Counted from the first letter of the stretch, positions 10,988 through 20,481 are shown. The stretch is 64,000 nt of DNA from an uncultured Tateyamaria sp. (GCF_947496075.1 NZ_CANMBJ010000004.1:868001-932000), one strand, 5' to 3'. The notes: generated by a model not told the origin, from the letters alone. A program made the numbers and translations.

Positions 10988-11764
10988 TTACCGGTCGCGG
11001 AATTGCGCTTCGCGTTTTTCCAGGAACGCAGTCATGCCTTCCTTCTGGTCTTCGGTAGCAAAGAGGGAATGGAACACGCGGCGTTCGAACAGCAGCCCTT
11101 CGCGCAGCGGTGTCTCGAATGACCGGTTCACGGCTTCCTTCACGGCCATGACGGAAATCATCGACTTCTCGGCGATCTTCTCGGCCGCGCTCATCGCTTC
11201 ATCCATCAGCTTTTTGGCTGGCACCACGCGGCTGACCAGCCCGGACCGCTCGGCCTCTTCCGCATCCATGAAGCGGCCTGTCAGGTTCATGTCCATCGCC
11301 TTGGCCTTGCCCGCGGCACGGGTCAGGCGCTGCGTGCCGCCGATGCCAGCCATCACACCCAGGTTGATCTCGGGCTGACCGAACTTGGCGGTGTCGGACG
11401 CAATGATGAAATCGCACATCATCGCCAGCTCGCACCCGCCGCCCAGGGCATAGCCGCTGACGGCAGCGATGACCGGCTTGCGGACGCGCACAATCGCATC
11501 TGTTTCCGGGCCAAACAGATCCTCGGTGAACACCTCAGTGTACGATTTGTCCTTCATCATTGCGATGTCGGCCCCGGCGGCGAACGCCTTTTCCGACCCG
11601 GTGATGACGATGCAGCGCACCTTGTCATTGGTCTGACACCCACCCATCGCGTCCGCCAGTTCCGACAGCAGTTGATCATTCAGGGCATTCAGCGCATCGG
11701 GACGGTTCAGGGTGACCTTCGCGATGTGGTCTTCTACTTCGACGATGATCGTCTCATAGGCCAT
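10988..11764 (-). CDS. Enoyl-CoA hydratase
   Basis: A 258-residue crotonase-fold enzyme that hydrates trans-2-enoyl-CoA to 3-hydroxyacyl-CoA in fatty acid oxidation. The oxyanion-hole segment AGADIAMM is near 63-70. The two catalytic glutamates of true hydratases are both present: Glu112 in [11 protein letters not shown] and Glu132 in [19 protein letters not shown]. These argue for a hydratase rather than an isomerase. It is transcribed toward rpsT on the minus strand and is separate from mutM by about 65 bases. Confidence 0.9.
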   Translation of the reverse strand: MAYETIIVEVEDHIAKVTLNRPDALNALNDQLLSELADAMGGCQTNDKVRCIVITGSEKAFAAGADIAMMKDKSYTEVFTEDLFGPETDAIVRVRKPVIAAVSGYALGGGCELAMMCDFIIASDTAKFGQPEINLGVMAGIGGTQRLTRAAGKAKAMDMNLTGRFMDAEEAERSGLVSRVVPAKKLMDEAMSAAEKIAEKSMISVMAVKEAVNRSFETPLREGLLFERRVFHSLFATEDQKEGMTAFLEKREAQFRDR

Positions 11765-11829
11765 GGGTCTGCCTTTGGTTTGTTGTGTTTCAAGTGGTAA
11801 CGCTTATCACGGGCGGGGGCCGTTTCAAG

Positions 11830-12681
11830 CTAAGATTGGCACGACCTGCAGTAGAAAGACGACCGCCCTGACTGCACAATGCGCGTCACCTCGTGGGAAC
11901 ACCCCGGGGTGCGGCAAGGTTCCCCCTCACGCCCGTAAACATCAAACCGATGTTGAAAATACCCAAGCTCTCCATCGGCTTGGCGGAAATCGCGCAGGGA
12001 TGAACCACCGGCCTCAATCGCTTCGGCCAGCACGTCCCGAATGATCGGGACAAGGGCCGCGACACGTTGCTTGGAAATCCGCCCCGCCTTTCGCGTCGGC
12101 GAGATACCAGCCCGGTACAATGCTTCGCAAACATAGATATTGCCTAATCCCGCGACGATTCTCTGATCCAGCAGCGCCGACTTCACAGGCGTGTTCTTGC
12201 CCTCGAACGCATCCACAAGATGATCTTCGTTAAACGCGTTGCCCAGCGGCTCCGGCCCCAGCACGGCCAGCAGCTTGTGCTGATCGGCCGTGGCTGTATC
12301 CAGCAAATCCATCGCCCCGAACCGCCGCGGATCGTTGAAGGTGATGCGAGCGCCGTTGTCCATATGCAGAACCACATGGTCATGTTTTTCAGGCGCAGGG
12401 TGATCATGCACGAATTGCCCCAGCGGATCGCCCGACACCAGCATCCGCCCTGACATACCGAGATGGATCAACAACGTCTCGCCAGAAGCCAGATCAGCCA
12501 AAATATACTTCGACCGCCGCCGCAACCCTAGCACCTGCTGCCCACTCAACCGCTCGGCCATCCCGGCCGGAAACGGCCACCTCAGATCAGGTCGGTTCAC
12601 ATCGGCCCGCGCAATCACAGCGCCCTCCATCGTCGGGGCCAATCCCCGGCGGACAGTTTCAACTTCGGGCAGTTCGGGCAT
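11830..12681 (-). CDS. mutM: Formamidopyrimidine-DNA glycosylase
   Basis: MutM removes 8-oxoguanine and formamidopyrimidines from DNA and cuts the abasic site. The mature N-terminus [13 protein letters not shown] gives the catalytic Pro2 and Glu3. The C-terminus carries the four-Cys zinc finger (CRTPGC...CRSCQ) and [13 protein letters not shown] start at ATG 12681, seven codons into the open frame, because catalysis needs Pro at position 2 after Met removal. It is divergent from ubiE across 92 bases. Confidence 0.96.
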   Translation of the reverse strand: MPELPEVETVRRGLAPTMEGAVIARADVNRPDLRWPFPAGMAERLSGQQVLGLRRRSKYILADLASGETLLIHLGMSGRMLVSGDPLGQFVHDHPAPEKHDHVVLHMDNGARITFNDPRRFGAMDLLDTATADQHKLLAVLGPEPLGNAFNEDHLVDAFEGKNTPVKSALLDQRIVAGLGNIYVCEALYRAGISPTRKAGRISKQRVAALVPIIRDVLAEAIEAGGSSLRDFRQADGELGYFQHRFDVYGREGEPCRTPGCSHEVTRIVQSGRSSFYCRSCQS

Positions 12682-12773
12682 GTTTGCTGCTCCCTGCGGC
12701 AATTGGGCTACGTTGTGTATGCCTGCGAGCGGCCTATAACAAGGCCTGACAAAACAGAAAGACGCCTCTTCCC

Positions 12774-13520
12774 ATGACCGATGATAAAACCACGCATTTC
12801 GGGTTTGAAACCGTTCCCGAGGGGGAAAAGGCCGGGCGTGTTCAGGGGGTCTTCAACTCGGTCGCCAGCAAATACGACATTATGAACGACGTGATGAGCG
12901 TCGGTATCCACCGCATCTGGAAAGAGGCGATGATGGATTGGTTGGCCCCGCGCCCAGGCCAAAAGCTGCTCGATGTGGCGGGCGGCACCGGCGATATCTC
13001 GTTCAAGTTTCTCAAACGTGCCGGTTACGGTCACGCCACTGTGCTGGACCTGACCGAACCCATGCTGGTCGAGGGCCGCAAGCGGGCCGAGGCGGACAAG
13101 ATGGCCGACAGTCTTGATTGGGTGGTGGGCGACGCGATGGCCCTGCCGTTCGAGGACAACACGTTTGACGTCTACACCATCAGCTTCGGCATCCGGAACG
13201 TGACCCGCCCCCAAGATGCATTGACCGAAGCCTATCGCGTCTTGAAACCCGGTGGCCGCCTTATGGTGCTGGAATTCAGCCAGCTGCCGAATGAAGGCAT
13301 GCAGAAGCTCTATGACCTTTACAGCTTCAACGTGATCCCCCGCATGGGCCAGATGATCGCGAATGACCGCGACAGCTACCAGTACCTCGTAGAGTCCATC
13401 CGCAAGTTCCCGGATCAGGACACCTTCCTGTCCATGATAAGGGATGCCGGTTTCGAGAACGCCAAGTACCGCAATCTGACGATGGGCGTCGCCTGCCTGC
13501 ACTCCGGGTGGAAAATCTGA
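12774..13520 (+). CDS. ubiE: Ubiquinone C-methyltransferase UbiE
   Basis: UbiE is the SAM-dependent methyltransferase that acts on demethoxy-ubiquinol (and demethylmenaquinol in organisms that make it). The 248-residue protein has [16 protein letters not shown] near 27-42, SAM motif [17 protein letters not shown] (65-80) and the family-specific FGIRNV segment. It lies 64 bases before ubiB, its usual neighbour, which points to joint transcription for ubiquinone synthesis. Confidence 0.95.
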   Translation: MTDDKTTHFGFETVPEGEKAGRVQGVFNSVASKYDIMNDVMSVGIHRIWKEAMMDWLAPRPGQKLLDVAGGTGDISFKFLKRAGYGHATVLDLTEPMLVEGRKRAEADKMADSLDWVVGDAMALPFEDNTFDVYTISFGIRNVTRPQDALTEAYRVLKPGGRLMVLEFSQLPNEGMQKLYDLYSFNVIPRMGQMIANDRDSYQYLVESIRKFPDQDTFLSMIRDAGFENAKYRNLTMGVACLHSGWKI

Positions 13521-13563
13521 TGATTTTTCAACATCTTGTGGTTAAAAATGCGTTAAGCGCAAG

Positions 13564-13579
13564 TGTCCCCGCGGGGACA
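13564..13579 (+). repeat. Perfect palindrome at the ubiB ribosome-binding region
   Basis: TGTCCCCGCGGGGACA is a perfect 16-base palindrome that ends 5 bases before the ubiB ATG. Its right arm contains the only purine-rich stretch (GGGGACA) that could serve as the ribosome-binding site, so folding could limit ubiB translation. This is inference from position. Confidence 0.5.
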
Positions 13580-13584
13580 AACCC

Positions 13585-15117
13585 ATGAGGGGGCCACACA
13601 ATATCATCCGCCTGATCCGAACAGGCGCGACCCTGGAGCGGGCTGGGGCCATGAACGTCGTGCTTGATGCCTTCGAAGCACCGCCTGCGCTGCGCTTTGT
13701 TGCCAAGGCTATGGCCAAGCCCTTCCGCTGGCTGGGCTACAAGGGCGACCCGTCGATGCCGCCAGCCATTCGCGCTCTGACGGCGCTGGGCCCGGCCTAC
13801 ATCAAATTCGGCCAGATCCTGTCGACCCGGCCCGACGTGGTGGGTGACGAACTGGCTGTTCAACTGCGTGTTCTGCAAGACAAGCTGCCCCCCTTCGCCG
13901 CTGCCGATGCCAAGGCAGAGGTCGAGCGGGAACTGGGTGTGTCGACCGACACGCTGTTCTCTGAATTCAGCGAACCGGTTGCCGCGGCCTCCATCGCGCA
14001 GGTGCACAAGGCAAAGTTGGCGGACGAGGACAGGTTCGTCGCGGTCAAGGTCCTGCGCCCAGGCATCGAAAAGGCGTTCCAGAAGGATATCGACGCCTTC
14101 TATTTTGCGGCCAAGATCGTCGAGCTGTTTGCTCCCGCCGCGCGCCGCCTCAAGCCTATGGACGTGATCGCGCATTTCGACGGCGTTGTGCAGGGAGAGC
14201 TGGACCTGCGTCTCGAATCTTCTGCCGCCGGTGAATTTGCCGCCAACACCGAAAAGGATGAGGGGTTCGCGCTACCCAAGATCCGATGGGAGTATTCAGG
14301 CCGTCGGGTGATGACGCTCGAATGGGCGGATGGTGTCCCCATGGGTGACAATGAAGCCATCGATGCCGCGGGACATAACCGCGTCGATCTGAGCGAACGG
14401 GTCCTGAAGCTGTTTCTGCTGCATGCCCTGCGCGACGGCTATTTCCACGCCGACATGCACCAGGGCAACCTTAAGGTCGCGCCCAATGGGGACATCATCG
14501 CCTACGATTTCGGGATCATGGGGCACATCGATGAATACACCCGCCGGGTCTATGCCCAGATCCTCTTTGGCTTCATCCGCAAGGACTACAAGCGCGTGGC
14601 AGAGGTACACTTCGAAGCCGGTTATGTGCCTGCCGACAAGGACGTCGATGAATTCGCCCGCGCCTTGCGTGCAGTGGGCGAGCCGATCTTTGGCATGGAC
14701 GCGTCCAAAATCTCGATGGGCAGGTTACTGGCCTACCTTTTCGAGGTCACAGAGCGCTTCGGCATGGAGACCCGGACCGAGCTTATCCTGTTGCAGCGCA
14801 CCATGGTGGTGGTCGAAGGGGTTGCACGATCCCTGAATCCGAACATGAATATCTGGCAGGTCGCGTCGCCCGTGGTGACGGACTACATTCAGAAATCCAT
14901 CGGCCCGCGCGCGGTGGTCAAAGACTTGTATAACACCGCGCGCGTCCTGTCCCGATTTGGCCCGCGTTTGCCGCGCCTTGTCGAGCAAGCGCTGATCGCA
15001 CAATCAAATCCCGCCCCTGAAAAGCGCAATGGTTTCTGGCGCTGGATTATACTGGCGGTTGTCATTGGCCTTTTGGCAGGGGGCAGTTTGACCCTCCTGA
15101 TTGAAGCGCTGCTTTGA
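13585..15117 (+). CDS. ubiB: Ubiquinone biosynthesis kinase-like protein UbiB
   Basis: UbiB is an atypical kinase/ATPase of the ADCK/ABC1 family needed for ubiquinone synthesis at the inner membrane. The 510-residue protein has the KFGQ motif (74-77), the Ala-rich loop AAASIAQVH (133-141), VKVLRPG, HADMHQGN (288-295) and DFG (308-310). The C-terminus has a hydrophobic anchor pair (WIILAVVIGLLAGGSLTLL). It follows ubiE; a 16-base palindrome sits just before its start. Confidence 0.95.
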   Translation: MRGPHNIIRLIRTGATLERAGAMNVVLDAFEAPPALRFVAKAMAKPFRWLGYKGDPSMPPAIRALTALGPAYIKFGQILSTRPDVVGDELAVQLRVLQDKLPPFAAADAKAEVERELGVSTDTLFSEFSEPVAAASIAQVHKAKLADEDRFVAVKVLRPGIEKAFQKDIDAFYFAAKIVELFAPAARRLKPMDVIAHFDGVVQGELDLRLESSAAGEFAANTEKDEGFALPKIRWEYSGRRVMTLEWADGVPMGDNEAIDAAGHNRVDLSERVLKLFLLHALRDGYFHADMHQGNLKVAPNGDIIAYDFGIMGHIDEYTRRVYAQILFGFIRKDYKRVAEVHFEAGYVPADKDVDEFARALRAVGEPIFGMDASKISMGRLLAYLFEVTERFGMETRTELILLQRTMVVVEGVARSLNPNMNIWQVASPVVTDYIQKSIGPRAVVKDLYNTARVLSRFGPRLPRLVEQALIAQSNPAPEKRNGFWRWIILAVVIGLLAGGSLTLLIEALL

Positions 15118-15170
15118 TCTTCTTCTGACCAAAAACACGACGGGGGTCTGGGGGCTGGCCCCCAGTCCTG
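15118..15170 (-). repeat. Intergenic repeat family B
   Basis: On the minus strand this reads a palindrome CTGGGGGCCAGCCCCCAG (15148-15165), then ACCCCCG, then a T-rich stretch and GGTCAGAAGAAGA. The same layout occurs at 29213-29265 and, diverged, at 26357 and 7112. It lies between the convergent ubiB and acyltransferase genes and may act as a terminator. Confidence 0.65.
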
Positions 15171-15178
15171 CACATGCC

Positions 15179-16360
15179 TCAAGCGATCCGTTCAATCGCC
15201 AACGCGATGCCTTGGCCGCCGCCAATGCACATTGTGATCAAAGCCTTAGATCCGCTGATCCGCTCCAACTCATACAAAGCTTTCACAGTGATGATCGCAC
15301 CGGTCGCACCCACTGGGTGACCCAGAGCAATCGCCCCACCGTTGGGGTTCACGCGGGCGGGATCAAAGCCGAGATCGTTGGAGACGGCCAAGGCCTGTGC
15401 GGCAAACGCCTCATTCGATTCGATGACATCGAAGTCACCAGCGGACAAGCCGGTGCGCTCCAGCAGGTTGCGCACGGCCGGGATGGGGCCGATGCCCATG
15501 ACTTCGGGCCGCACACCTGCATGGGCATAGCCCAGCACCCGTGCTTTCGGTTTCAGACCTGCCTTCTCGGCGGCTTCGGCGGTCGCCAGCACCACGGCGC
15601 CCGCGCCGTCATTGATGCCCGAGGCGTTCCCCGCCGTGACCGACCCGTCTTTCTGGAACACCGGGCGCAGCCCCGCCAGCGCCTCCATGCTGGTCGCCTT
15701 GGGATGTTCGTCGACTTCAAAGGCAACGGTGTCGCGCTTTACTTTCACCTCGACCGGTGTGATCTGGCTGGCAAAGCGGCCATCCGCGATAGCAGCTGCC
15801 GCACGTTCCTGGCTTTGCATGGCAAAGCCATCCTGATCGTCACGAGAGATACCGTGTTCCGCCGCCACGTTCTCGGCCGTCACGCCCATATGCCCAGTGC
15901 CAAAGGGGCAATTCAGTGCACCCAGCATCATGTCGAGCGTTTTCACGTCCCCCATCTTAGCGCCCCAGCGCTGGCTGGGGATGATGAAGGGGGAACGCGA
16001 CATATTCTCGGCCCCGCCAGCAAGGCCAAAGTCTGCATCGCCCAGCATTAGAGACTGAATCACCGACACAATGGCCTGCACACCGGAGCCGCACAGACGG
16101 TTCACGTTCATGGCCGGGGTTGTGTCGGGCACACCGGCCTGCATGGCAGCGACGCGGGATAGGTACATGTCACGCGGTTCGGTGTTGATCACATGACCAA
16201 AGGCGACGTGACCGATCTGGCCACCTTCGACCCCCGACCGCTCTAGCGCGGCCTTGGCAGCAACGGTGCCAAGGTCGATGGGCGTGGTGCCTGCCAGCGA
16301 TCCGCCGAAGGTGCCGATGGCTGTGCGTGCGCCATCCAGAAGTACGATGTCTTGGGTCAT
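15179..16360 (-). CDS. Acetyl-CoA C-acyltransferase (thiolase)
   Basis: This 393-residue enzyme condenses or cleaves acyl-CoA with CoA. The thiolase nucleophile is Cys90 in NRLCGSGVQAI; the C-terminal catalytic His is at 348 in GHPVGATGA and the proton-transfer Cys at 378 in CIGGGQG. The length fits biosynthetic or degradative acetyl-CoA acetyltransferases (PhaA/BktB type); substrate chain length cannot be decided from motifs. It is divergent from an XRE/cupin regulator gene 97 bases away, which might control it. Confidence 0.9.
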   Translation of the reverse strand: MTQDIVLLDGARTAIGTFGGSLAGTTPIDLGTVAAKAALERSGVEGGQIGHVAFGHVINTEPRDMYLSRVAAMQAGVPDTTPAMNVNRLCGSGVQAIVSVIQSLMLGDADFGLAGGAENMSRSPFIIPSQRWGAKMGDVKTLDMMLGALNCPFGTGHMGVTAENVAAEHGISRDDQDGFAMQSQERAAAAIADGRFASQITPVEVKVKRDTVAFEVDEHPKATSMEALAGLRPVFQKDGSVTAGNASGINDGAGAVVLATAEAAEKAGLKPKARVLGYAHAGVRPEVMGIGPIPAVRNLLERTGLSAGDFDVIESNEAFAAQALAVSNDLGFDPARVNPNGGAIALGHPVGATGAIITVKALYELERISGSKALITMCIGGGQGIALAIERIA

Positions 16361-16457
16361 GATGATCCTCCCTTTGTGTCCTGATATGACGATGGGTCGG
16401 TCGCATGTCAGCCCCTTGGGCTTGACTTGGACGCAACGGCATTGGCATCACTCCGTC

Positions 16458-17018
16458 ATGACGGAAAATACTGACGCTATATTGTCGCTTTTGCCGACTC
16501 GCCTGAAGGATGCGCGGCGGGCGCAGGGGCTATCCTTGGACGCCGTGGCGAAACTGTCGGGCGTGTCCAGGTCGATGGTGAGCCAGATCGAACGGGGTGA
16601 GTCTTCGCCCACGATTGCGACGCTTTGGAATCTGACCCGCGCCTTGCAGGTGGATTTTGCGGGCCTGCTGGATGAGGGCGCGGCAAAGCGGATCGAAGTT
16701 CTGCGCACGGCGGATGTGCCAAGCATCGAGAACCGGGGCACGGGCTGCACCATCCGTATTCTCAGCCCACCGGAAGAGGCCGGGCGGCACGAGGTTTATG
16801 AGCTGCGTTTCATTGAAGGTGGGGTGCTGGACAGCCAGCCCCACGCCCGAGGTGCGCGCGAGCATCTGACCGTGATCGAGGGTAAGCTGCGTGTGACCAG
16901 CGGCGGCGCATCTGAGAAGGTGGGGCAGGGGGACACCGCCCGCTATGCCGCTGATGTGCCGCACCGGATCGAGGCGGACCGGCCCGCGCGCGCATTCCTG
17001 GTGGTGCAGGACGCCTAG
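16458..17018 (+). CDS. XRE-family regulator with C-terminal cupin domain
   Basis: A 186-residue transcription factor. The HTH (about 13-66) reads RLKDARRAQGLSLDAVAK, then SRSMVSQIERGESSPT. A cupin sensor follows (about 105-185), with LTVIEGKLRV and a C-terminal VPHRI segment. This HTH-plus-cupin class senses small metabolites, often amino acids or polyamines. It lies between a thiolase gene and kbl-tdh, so control of threonine breakdown is a reasonable guess. I start at ATG 16458 because the frame upstream is antisense to the thiolase gene. Confidence 0.85.
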   Translation: MTENTDAILSLLPTRLKDARRAQGLSLDAVAKLSGVSRSMVSQIERGESSPTIATLWNLTRALQVDFAGLLDEGAAKRIEVLRTADVPSIENRGTGCTIRILSPPEEAGRHEVYELRFIEGGVLDSQPHARGAREHLTVIEGKLRVTSGGASEKVGQGDTARYAADVPHRIEADRPARAFLVVQDA

Positions 17019-17022
17019 GCGC

Positions 17023-17044
17023 AAATCCGCTTTCACGGATTTTT
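17023..17044 (+). terminator. Terminator after the XRE/cupin gene
   Basis: AAATCCG-CTTTCA-CGGATTT followed by TTG lies directly after the regulator stop codon. It is short but has a short U-tract. Confidence 0.6.
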
Positions 17045-17067
17045 GTCCGTAATTATGAAATCCGCTC

Positions 17068-17087
17068 TACCGGAATCACCTCCGGTA
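17068..17087 (+). promoter_or_regulatory. Operator-like dyad before kbl
   Basis: TACCGGA-ATCACC-TCCGGTA is a perfect 7-bp dyad with a 6-base spacer, 31 bases before the kbl ATG. The adjacent XRE/cupin regulator is the obvious candidate to bind it. No second copy was found near the thiolase gene. Confidence 0.45.
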
Positions 17088-17118
17088 TGTTAGATTTTCC
17101 TGCAAAGGAGCATCCGAC

Positions 17119-18303
17119 ATGACCCAAGCGTTTCTCACCCACGTGACCGATACCCTGGCCCAGATCGAGGCGGACGGGATGATGAAACGCGAGCGCGAAA
17201 TCACCTCGCCCCAGGGCGGTCGGATTGATGTGGGCGGGCGCGAGGTGTTGAACCTTTGTGCCAATAATTACCTTGGGCTGGCTGATCACCCTGACCTGAT
17301 TGCCGCTGCCAAGGGTGCGATGGACACACATGGGTTCGGCATGGCCTCGGTCCGGTTCATCTGTGGCACGCAGGATTTGCACCGGGAGTTGGAGCAGCGT
17401 CTGGCCCGCTTTCTAGGCAAGGATGATGCAATCCTGTTTGCTGCGTGTTTTGACGCCAATGGCGGGTTGTTTGAGCCGCTCTTGGGGCCAGAGGATGCGG
17501 TCATTTCGGACGCGCTGAACCATGCGTCGATCATTGATGGTATCCGGCTGTGTAAGGCGAAACGCTATCGCTATGCCAACAGCGACATGGACTCTCTGGA
17601 AAAGCAGTTGCGCGCGGCCAAGGCGGATGGTGCGCGGCATATCATGATTGCCACGGACGGTGTGTTTTCCATGGATGGATATTTGGCCAAACTGCCCGAG
17701 ATTTCTGCGCTGGCCCGCAATTCCGGCGCGTTGGTGATGGTTGATGATTGTCATGCCACGGGATTCATGGGGCCGAAGGGCGAAGGCACCCCGGCCCATG
17801 CGGGCGTGGACGTGGATATTCTGACCGGCACGCTGGGCAAGGCGCTGGGCGGGTCCATTGGTGGCTACATCGCCGGGCCGCAGCCGGTGATTGACCTGTT
17901 GCGCCAGCGCGCGCGGCCCTACCTGTTTTCCAATTCCCTGCCGCCCGCAGTTGTGGCCGCAGGGATCGAAGCGATCCGGTTGGTGGAGGAGGGCGACGAT
18001 TTGCGCGCGCAGTTGTTCGACAATGCCGCCTACTGGCGGGCTGGGCTGGAGCGGTTGGGGTTCGAGCTGCTGCCCGGTGAGCATCCGATCATTCCTGTCA
18101 TGTTGGGCGAGGCGCAGTTGGCACAGGATATGGCGGCGCGGTTGTTTGACGAGGGGGTCTATGTCTCGGGTTTCTTCTTCCCGGTCGTGCCGCGCGGGCA
18201 GGCGCGCATTCGAACGCAGATGAATGCGGCCCTGACCCGGGACGATCTGGATCGTGGGCTTGCTGCGTTCGAGGCGGCGGGCAAGGCCGTTGGGGTGATC
18301 TGA
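17119..18303 (+). CDS. kbl: 2-amino-3-ketobutyrate CoA ligase
   Basis: Kbl cleaves 2-amino-3-ketobutyrate with CoA to glycine and acetyl-CoA, the second step of threonine breakdown. The 394-residue, PLP-dependent protein belongs to the alpha-oxoamine synthase family; the PLP lysine is Lys241 in GTLGKALGG, preceded by [20 protein letters not shown] lies just before the ATG. Its stop codon overlaps the first base of tdh (TGATG), which gives tight coupling to the enzyme that makes its substrate. Confidence 0.96.
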   Translation: MTQAFLTHVTDTLAQIEADGMMKREREITSPQGGRIDVGGREVLNLCANNYLGLADHPDLIAAAKGAMDTHGFGMASVRFICGTQDLHRELEQRLARFLGKDDAILFAACFDANGGLFEPLLGPEDAVISDALNHASIIDGIRLCKAKRYRYANSDMDSLEKQLRAAKADGARHIMIATDGVFSMDGYLAKLPEISALARNSGALVMVDDCHATGFMGPKGEGTPAHAGVDVDILTGTLGKALGGSIGGYIAGPQPVIDLLRQRARPYLFSNSLPPAVVAAGIEAIRLVEEGDDLRAQLFDNAAYWRAGLERLGFELLPGEHPIIPVMLGEAQLAQDMAARLFDEGVYVSGFFFPVVPRGQARIRTQMNAALTRDDLDRGLAAFEAAGKAVGVI

Positions 18304-19340
18304 TGCGCAACACGATGAAAGCATTGGAGAAAACCCATCCGCGTGAAGGGTTGTGGGCTGTTGAGGCCCCAGTGCCTGAGATCGGGCCGGATGATGTGTT
18401 GATCCGGGTCAAGAAGACCGGGATTTGTGGCACCGACATTCACATCTGGAATTGGGATGAGTGGGCCTCGGCCACTGTTCCGACGCCTTTGATCACCGGA
18501 CATGAATTTACGGGTGAGATCGTGGATATGGGTCGGAATGTGGATAGTCTGGCCCTCGGGCAGCGGTGTTCGGGTGAGGGGCATCTGATCGGTAAGACGT
18601 CCCGCCAGAGCCGAGCGGGCAAGTTCCATCTGGACCCGGCGACGCGGGGGATCGGGGTGAACGAGCAGGGGGCCTTTGCCGAGTATCTGCGCTTGCCTGC
18701 GTTCAATGTAGTCCCTTTGCCCGATGAGATCGACGACGATATCGGCGCCATTCTGGACCCGTTGGGCAATGCGGTGCATACCGCCTTGTCCTTTGATTTG
18801 ATTGGAGAAGATGTGCTGGTGACGGGTGCCGGTCCGATCGGGATCATGGCCGCTGCCGTGGCCCGGCACGCTGGCGCGCGGCATGTGGTGATCACCGATG
18901 TGAACCCGGACCGGTTGCGCCTTGCCACCCACGTCGCGGACGTGGTGCCGGTCAATGTAGGGCATCAGGATCTGGCCGAGGTGGTGTCAGGGCTGGGTAT
19001 GAAGCAGGGGTTCGATGTTGGCCTTGAGATGTCCGGGAACCAGGTCGCGTTGGACCAGATGGTCGAGGCGATGACCATGGGTGGCCGCATTGCGATGCTG
19101 GGGATTCCGCCCGGAAAATCTCCCGTCGATTGGAGCCGGATCGTGTTCAAGGCCATCACCATCAAGGGTGTCTATGGACGCGAGATTTTCGAGACATGGT
19201 ACAAGATGATCGCGATGCTGCAGAACGGGCTGGATGTGTCGGGGGTCATCACGCACCGGTTCAAGGCGGCGGAGTTTGAGGCCGGGTTCGCGGCTATGAA
19301 ATCGGGGTCCTCAGGTAAGGTTGTTCTGGATTGGACCTGA
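18303..19340 (+). CDS. tdh: L-threonine 3-dehydrogenase
   Basis: Tdh oxidises L-threonine to 2-amino-3-ketobutyrate with NAD+. The 345-residue medium-chain dehydrogenase has the catalytic-zinc residues Cys42 (ICGTDIHIWNWDEW), His67 and Glu68 (GHEFTGEIV), and a Rossmann motif VTGAGPIGIMAAA. The lobe that normally binds structural zinc (four Cys in CGHCRNCRGGRTHLC in the E. coli enzyme) reads GKTSRQSRAGKFHLD here (97-111), so all four Cys are replaced without gaps. Start is ATG 18303 overlapping kbl; ATG 18315 is possible. Confidence 0.93.
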   Translation: MRNTMKALEKTHPREGLWAVEAPVPEIGPDDVLIRVKKTGICGTDIHIWNWDEWASATVPTPLITGHEFTGEIVDMGRNVDSLALGQRCSGEGHLIGKTSRQSRAGKFHLDPATRGIGVNEQGAFAEYLRLPAFNVVPLPDEIDDDIGAILDPLGNAVHTALSFDLIGEDVLVTGAGPIGIMAAAVARHAGARHVVITDVNPDRLRLATHVADVVPVNVGHQDLAEVVSGLGMKQGFDVGLEMSGNQVALDQMVEAMTMGGRIAMLGIPPGKSPVDWSRIVFKAITIKGVYGREIFETWYKMIAMLQNGLDVSGVITHRFKAAEFEAGFAAMKSGSSGKVVLDWT

Positions 19341-19408
19341 GCACCGTGCGCTGCGTTAATCCGAGATTTGCGTGGACGGCAGGGTGTGCATGTGGCCCTG
19401 TTTCTGGC

Positions 19409-19513
19409 GAAACTGCGCATTTTGACGGTGAAACTGCGGTCTTTGCCACGGGTGAAACAAATGGGTTTCGGACCGGTTTGACGAAACTGCGTATTTTTGC
19501 CGCTGAAACTGCG
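19409..19513. repeat. Array of GAAACTGCG repeats
   Basis: GAAACTGCG occurs at 19409, 19430, 19483 and 19505, with a degenerate copy (GAAACAAAT) at 19454, at spacings of 21-29 bases. Several GTTTC half-sites in the opposite orientation are mixed in. It lies in the 351-base gap after tdh. Spacers are too short and repeats too brief for a CRISPR array. Function unknown. Confidence 0.6.
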
Positions 19514-19582
19514 TGTTTCGTGAACCTTCTGCCTAAATATCTGATTCGAATAGTTAATCCGTGGCGCTGTGTCGCAGGCAGT

Positions 19583-19695
19583 GGCGGGGTGAACCCCGCC
19601 CTACAGACGGAGAATGACCAAGGGCGCAGTCGTGCAGCAGGATTGGATGTAAGGCGCATCTTGATGCGCCGGGGCGGAGGATACCTCCGCCTTAC
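19583..19695. repeat. Palindromic intergenic repeats, family A (three copies)
   Basis: Three palindromes lie in a row: GGCGGGGT-GA-ACCCCGCC (19583-19600), GGCGCATC-TT-GATGCGCC (19653-19670) and GGCGGAGG-ATA-CCTCCGCC (19673-19691). The last two abut and share outer ends TAAGGCG/CGCCTTA, so they form one composite. The phosphatase gene that ends here takes its stop codon (TAA, minus strand 19692-19694) from the element end. Confidence 0.75.
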
Positions 19696-20417
19696 GGTTT
19701 GAGCAGGAGACGTCCCGTATCTGTCAGAAGCCAAGCAGTGTCTTCTTCGAACACGGCGGCTGTCAGGGGGCGGCCATATCCTGCGCCGGTATCAAGGTTG
19801 ATCCGGTTGCCGTAATGCGTTGCCGTATCGACGGGCGTGTGACCGTGTACGATCAGTTTGGGGTGGTTGGTGTCGCTGTTGTGAAATTCCTGCCTGATCC
19901 AGAGCAAGTCTTCCTCGGTCTGATCGGTCAGTGCCACACCGGGTCGGATGCCAGCGTGCACGAACATCAGGTCGCTGACGATGTGGGTCAGTTGAAGGCT
20001 TCGCAGGAAGTCGAGGTGGTTTTGGGGCACGGCGGCCTTTGCATCAGCTTGCACGTCCTTTTCACGGCGTTGTCCCGAGGCATCCACCCCGTAGGAGGCC
20101 AGCGTCGTGTTGCCGCCAAGCCGGTCGTGCAGCCAGTAAAGTTCGACCATCATATGAGGGTCGTGCCGGATCGGATTGGCCATGAACCACTCGAACATGC
20201 GGTCGTGATTGCCTTTTAGGAACGTCCAGTTCCGGCCTGCGTCCCGCCCTTCGATCAGGGTATCAAGCACCGCGCGGCTGTGTGGCCCCCGGTCCGCATA
20301 GTCCCCGAGAAAGACGATCTGCGCATCCTTGCCCCCGTCTGCTTCGATCAGGGACAGGACGCGGTCCAGTTCGGCCTTTTGGCCGTGGATGTCGCCAATG
20401 GCATAGGTGGGTGTCAT
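19692..20417 (-). CDS. Metallophosphoesterase (Ser/Thr phosphatase-like)
   Basis: A 241-residue calcineurin-type phosphatase with all metal-binding motifs in order: AIGDIHGQ near the N-terminus, FLGDYADRGPHS, KGNHDRM and the later VHGHTPV. It resembles bacterial PPP-type phosphatases and ApaH-like enzymes; the substrate may be a phosphoprotein or dinucleotide. I start at ATG 20417, since the family begins right before the GDIHG motif; the frame is open ten codons further up. The stop TAA lies inside a repeat element. Confidence 0.85.
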   Translation of the reverse strand: MTPTYAIGDIHGQKAELDRVLSLIEADGGKDAQIVFLGDYADRGPHSRAVLDTLIEGRDAGRNWTFLKGNHDRMFEWFMANPIRHDPHMMVELYWLHDRLGGNTTLASYGVDASGQRREKDVQADAKAAVPQNHLDFLRSLQLTHIVSDLMFVHAGIRPGVALTDQTEEDLLWIRQEFHNSDTNHPKLIVHGHTPVDTATHYGNRINLDTGAGYGRPLTAAVFEEDTAWLLTDTGRLLLKP

Positions 20418-20432
20418 GGGCGGCCTCTCGGA

Positions 20433-20460
20433 CGGGGCGGAGGACACTTCCGCCGTACGG
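20433..20460. repeat. Palindromic intergenic repeat, family A
   Basis: GGCGGAGG-ACA-CTTCCGCC followed by GTACGG. One arm position makes a G-U pair. It lies between the phosphatase start and the LysE-type stop. Confidence 0.65.
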
Positions 20461-20481
20461 GGTTTGTATTTGTGTTTGAAC

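Noticed and set aside
19409..19513. CRISPR array
   Set aside because: Repeats are only 9 bases, spacers 12-20 bases, and no cas gene is present.
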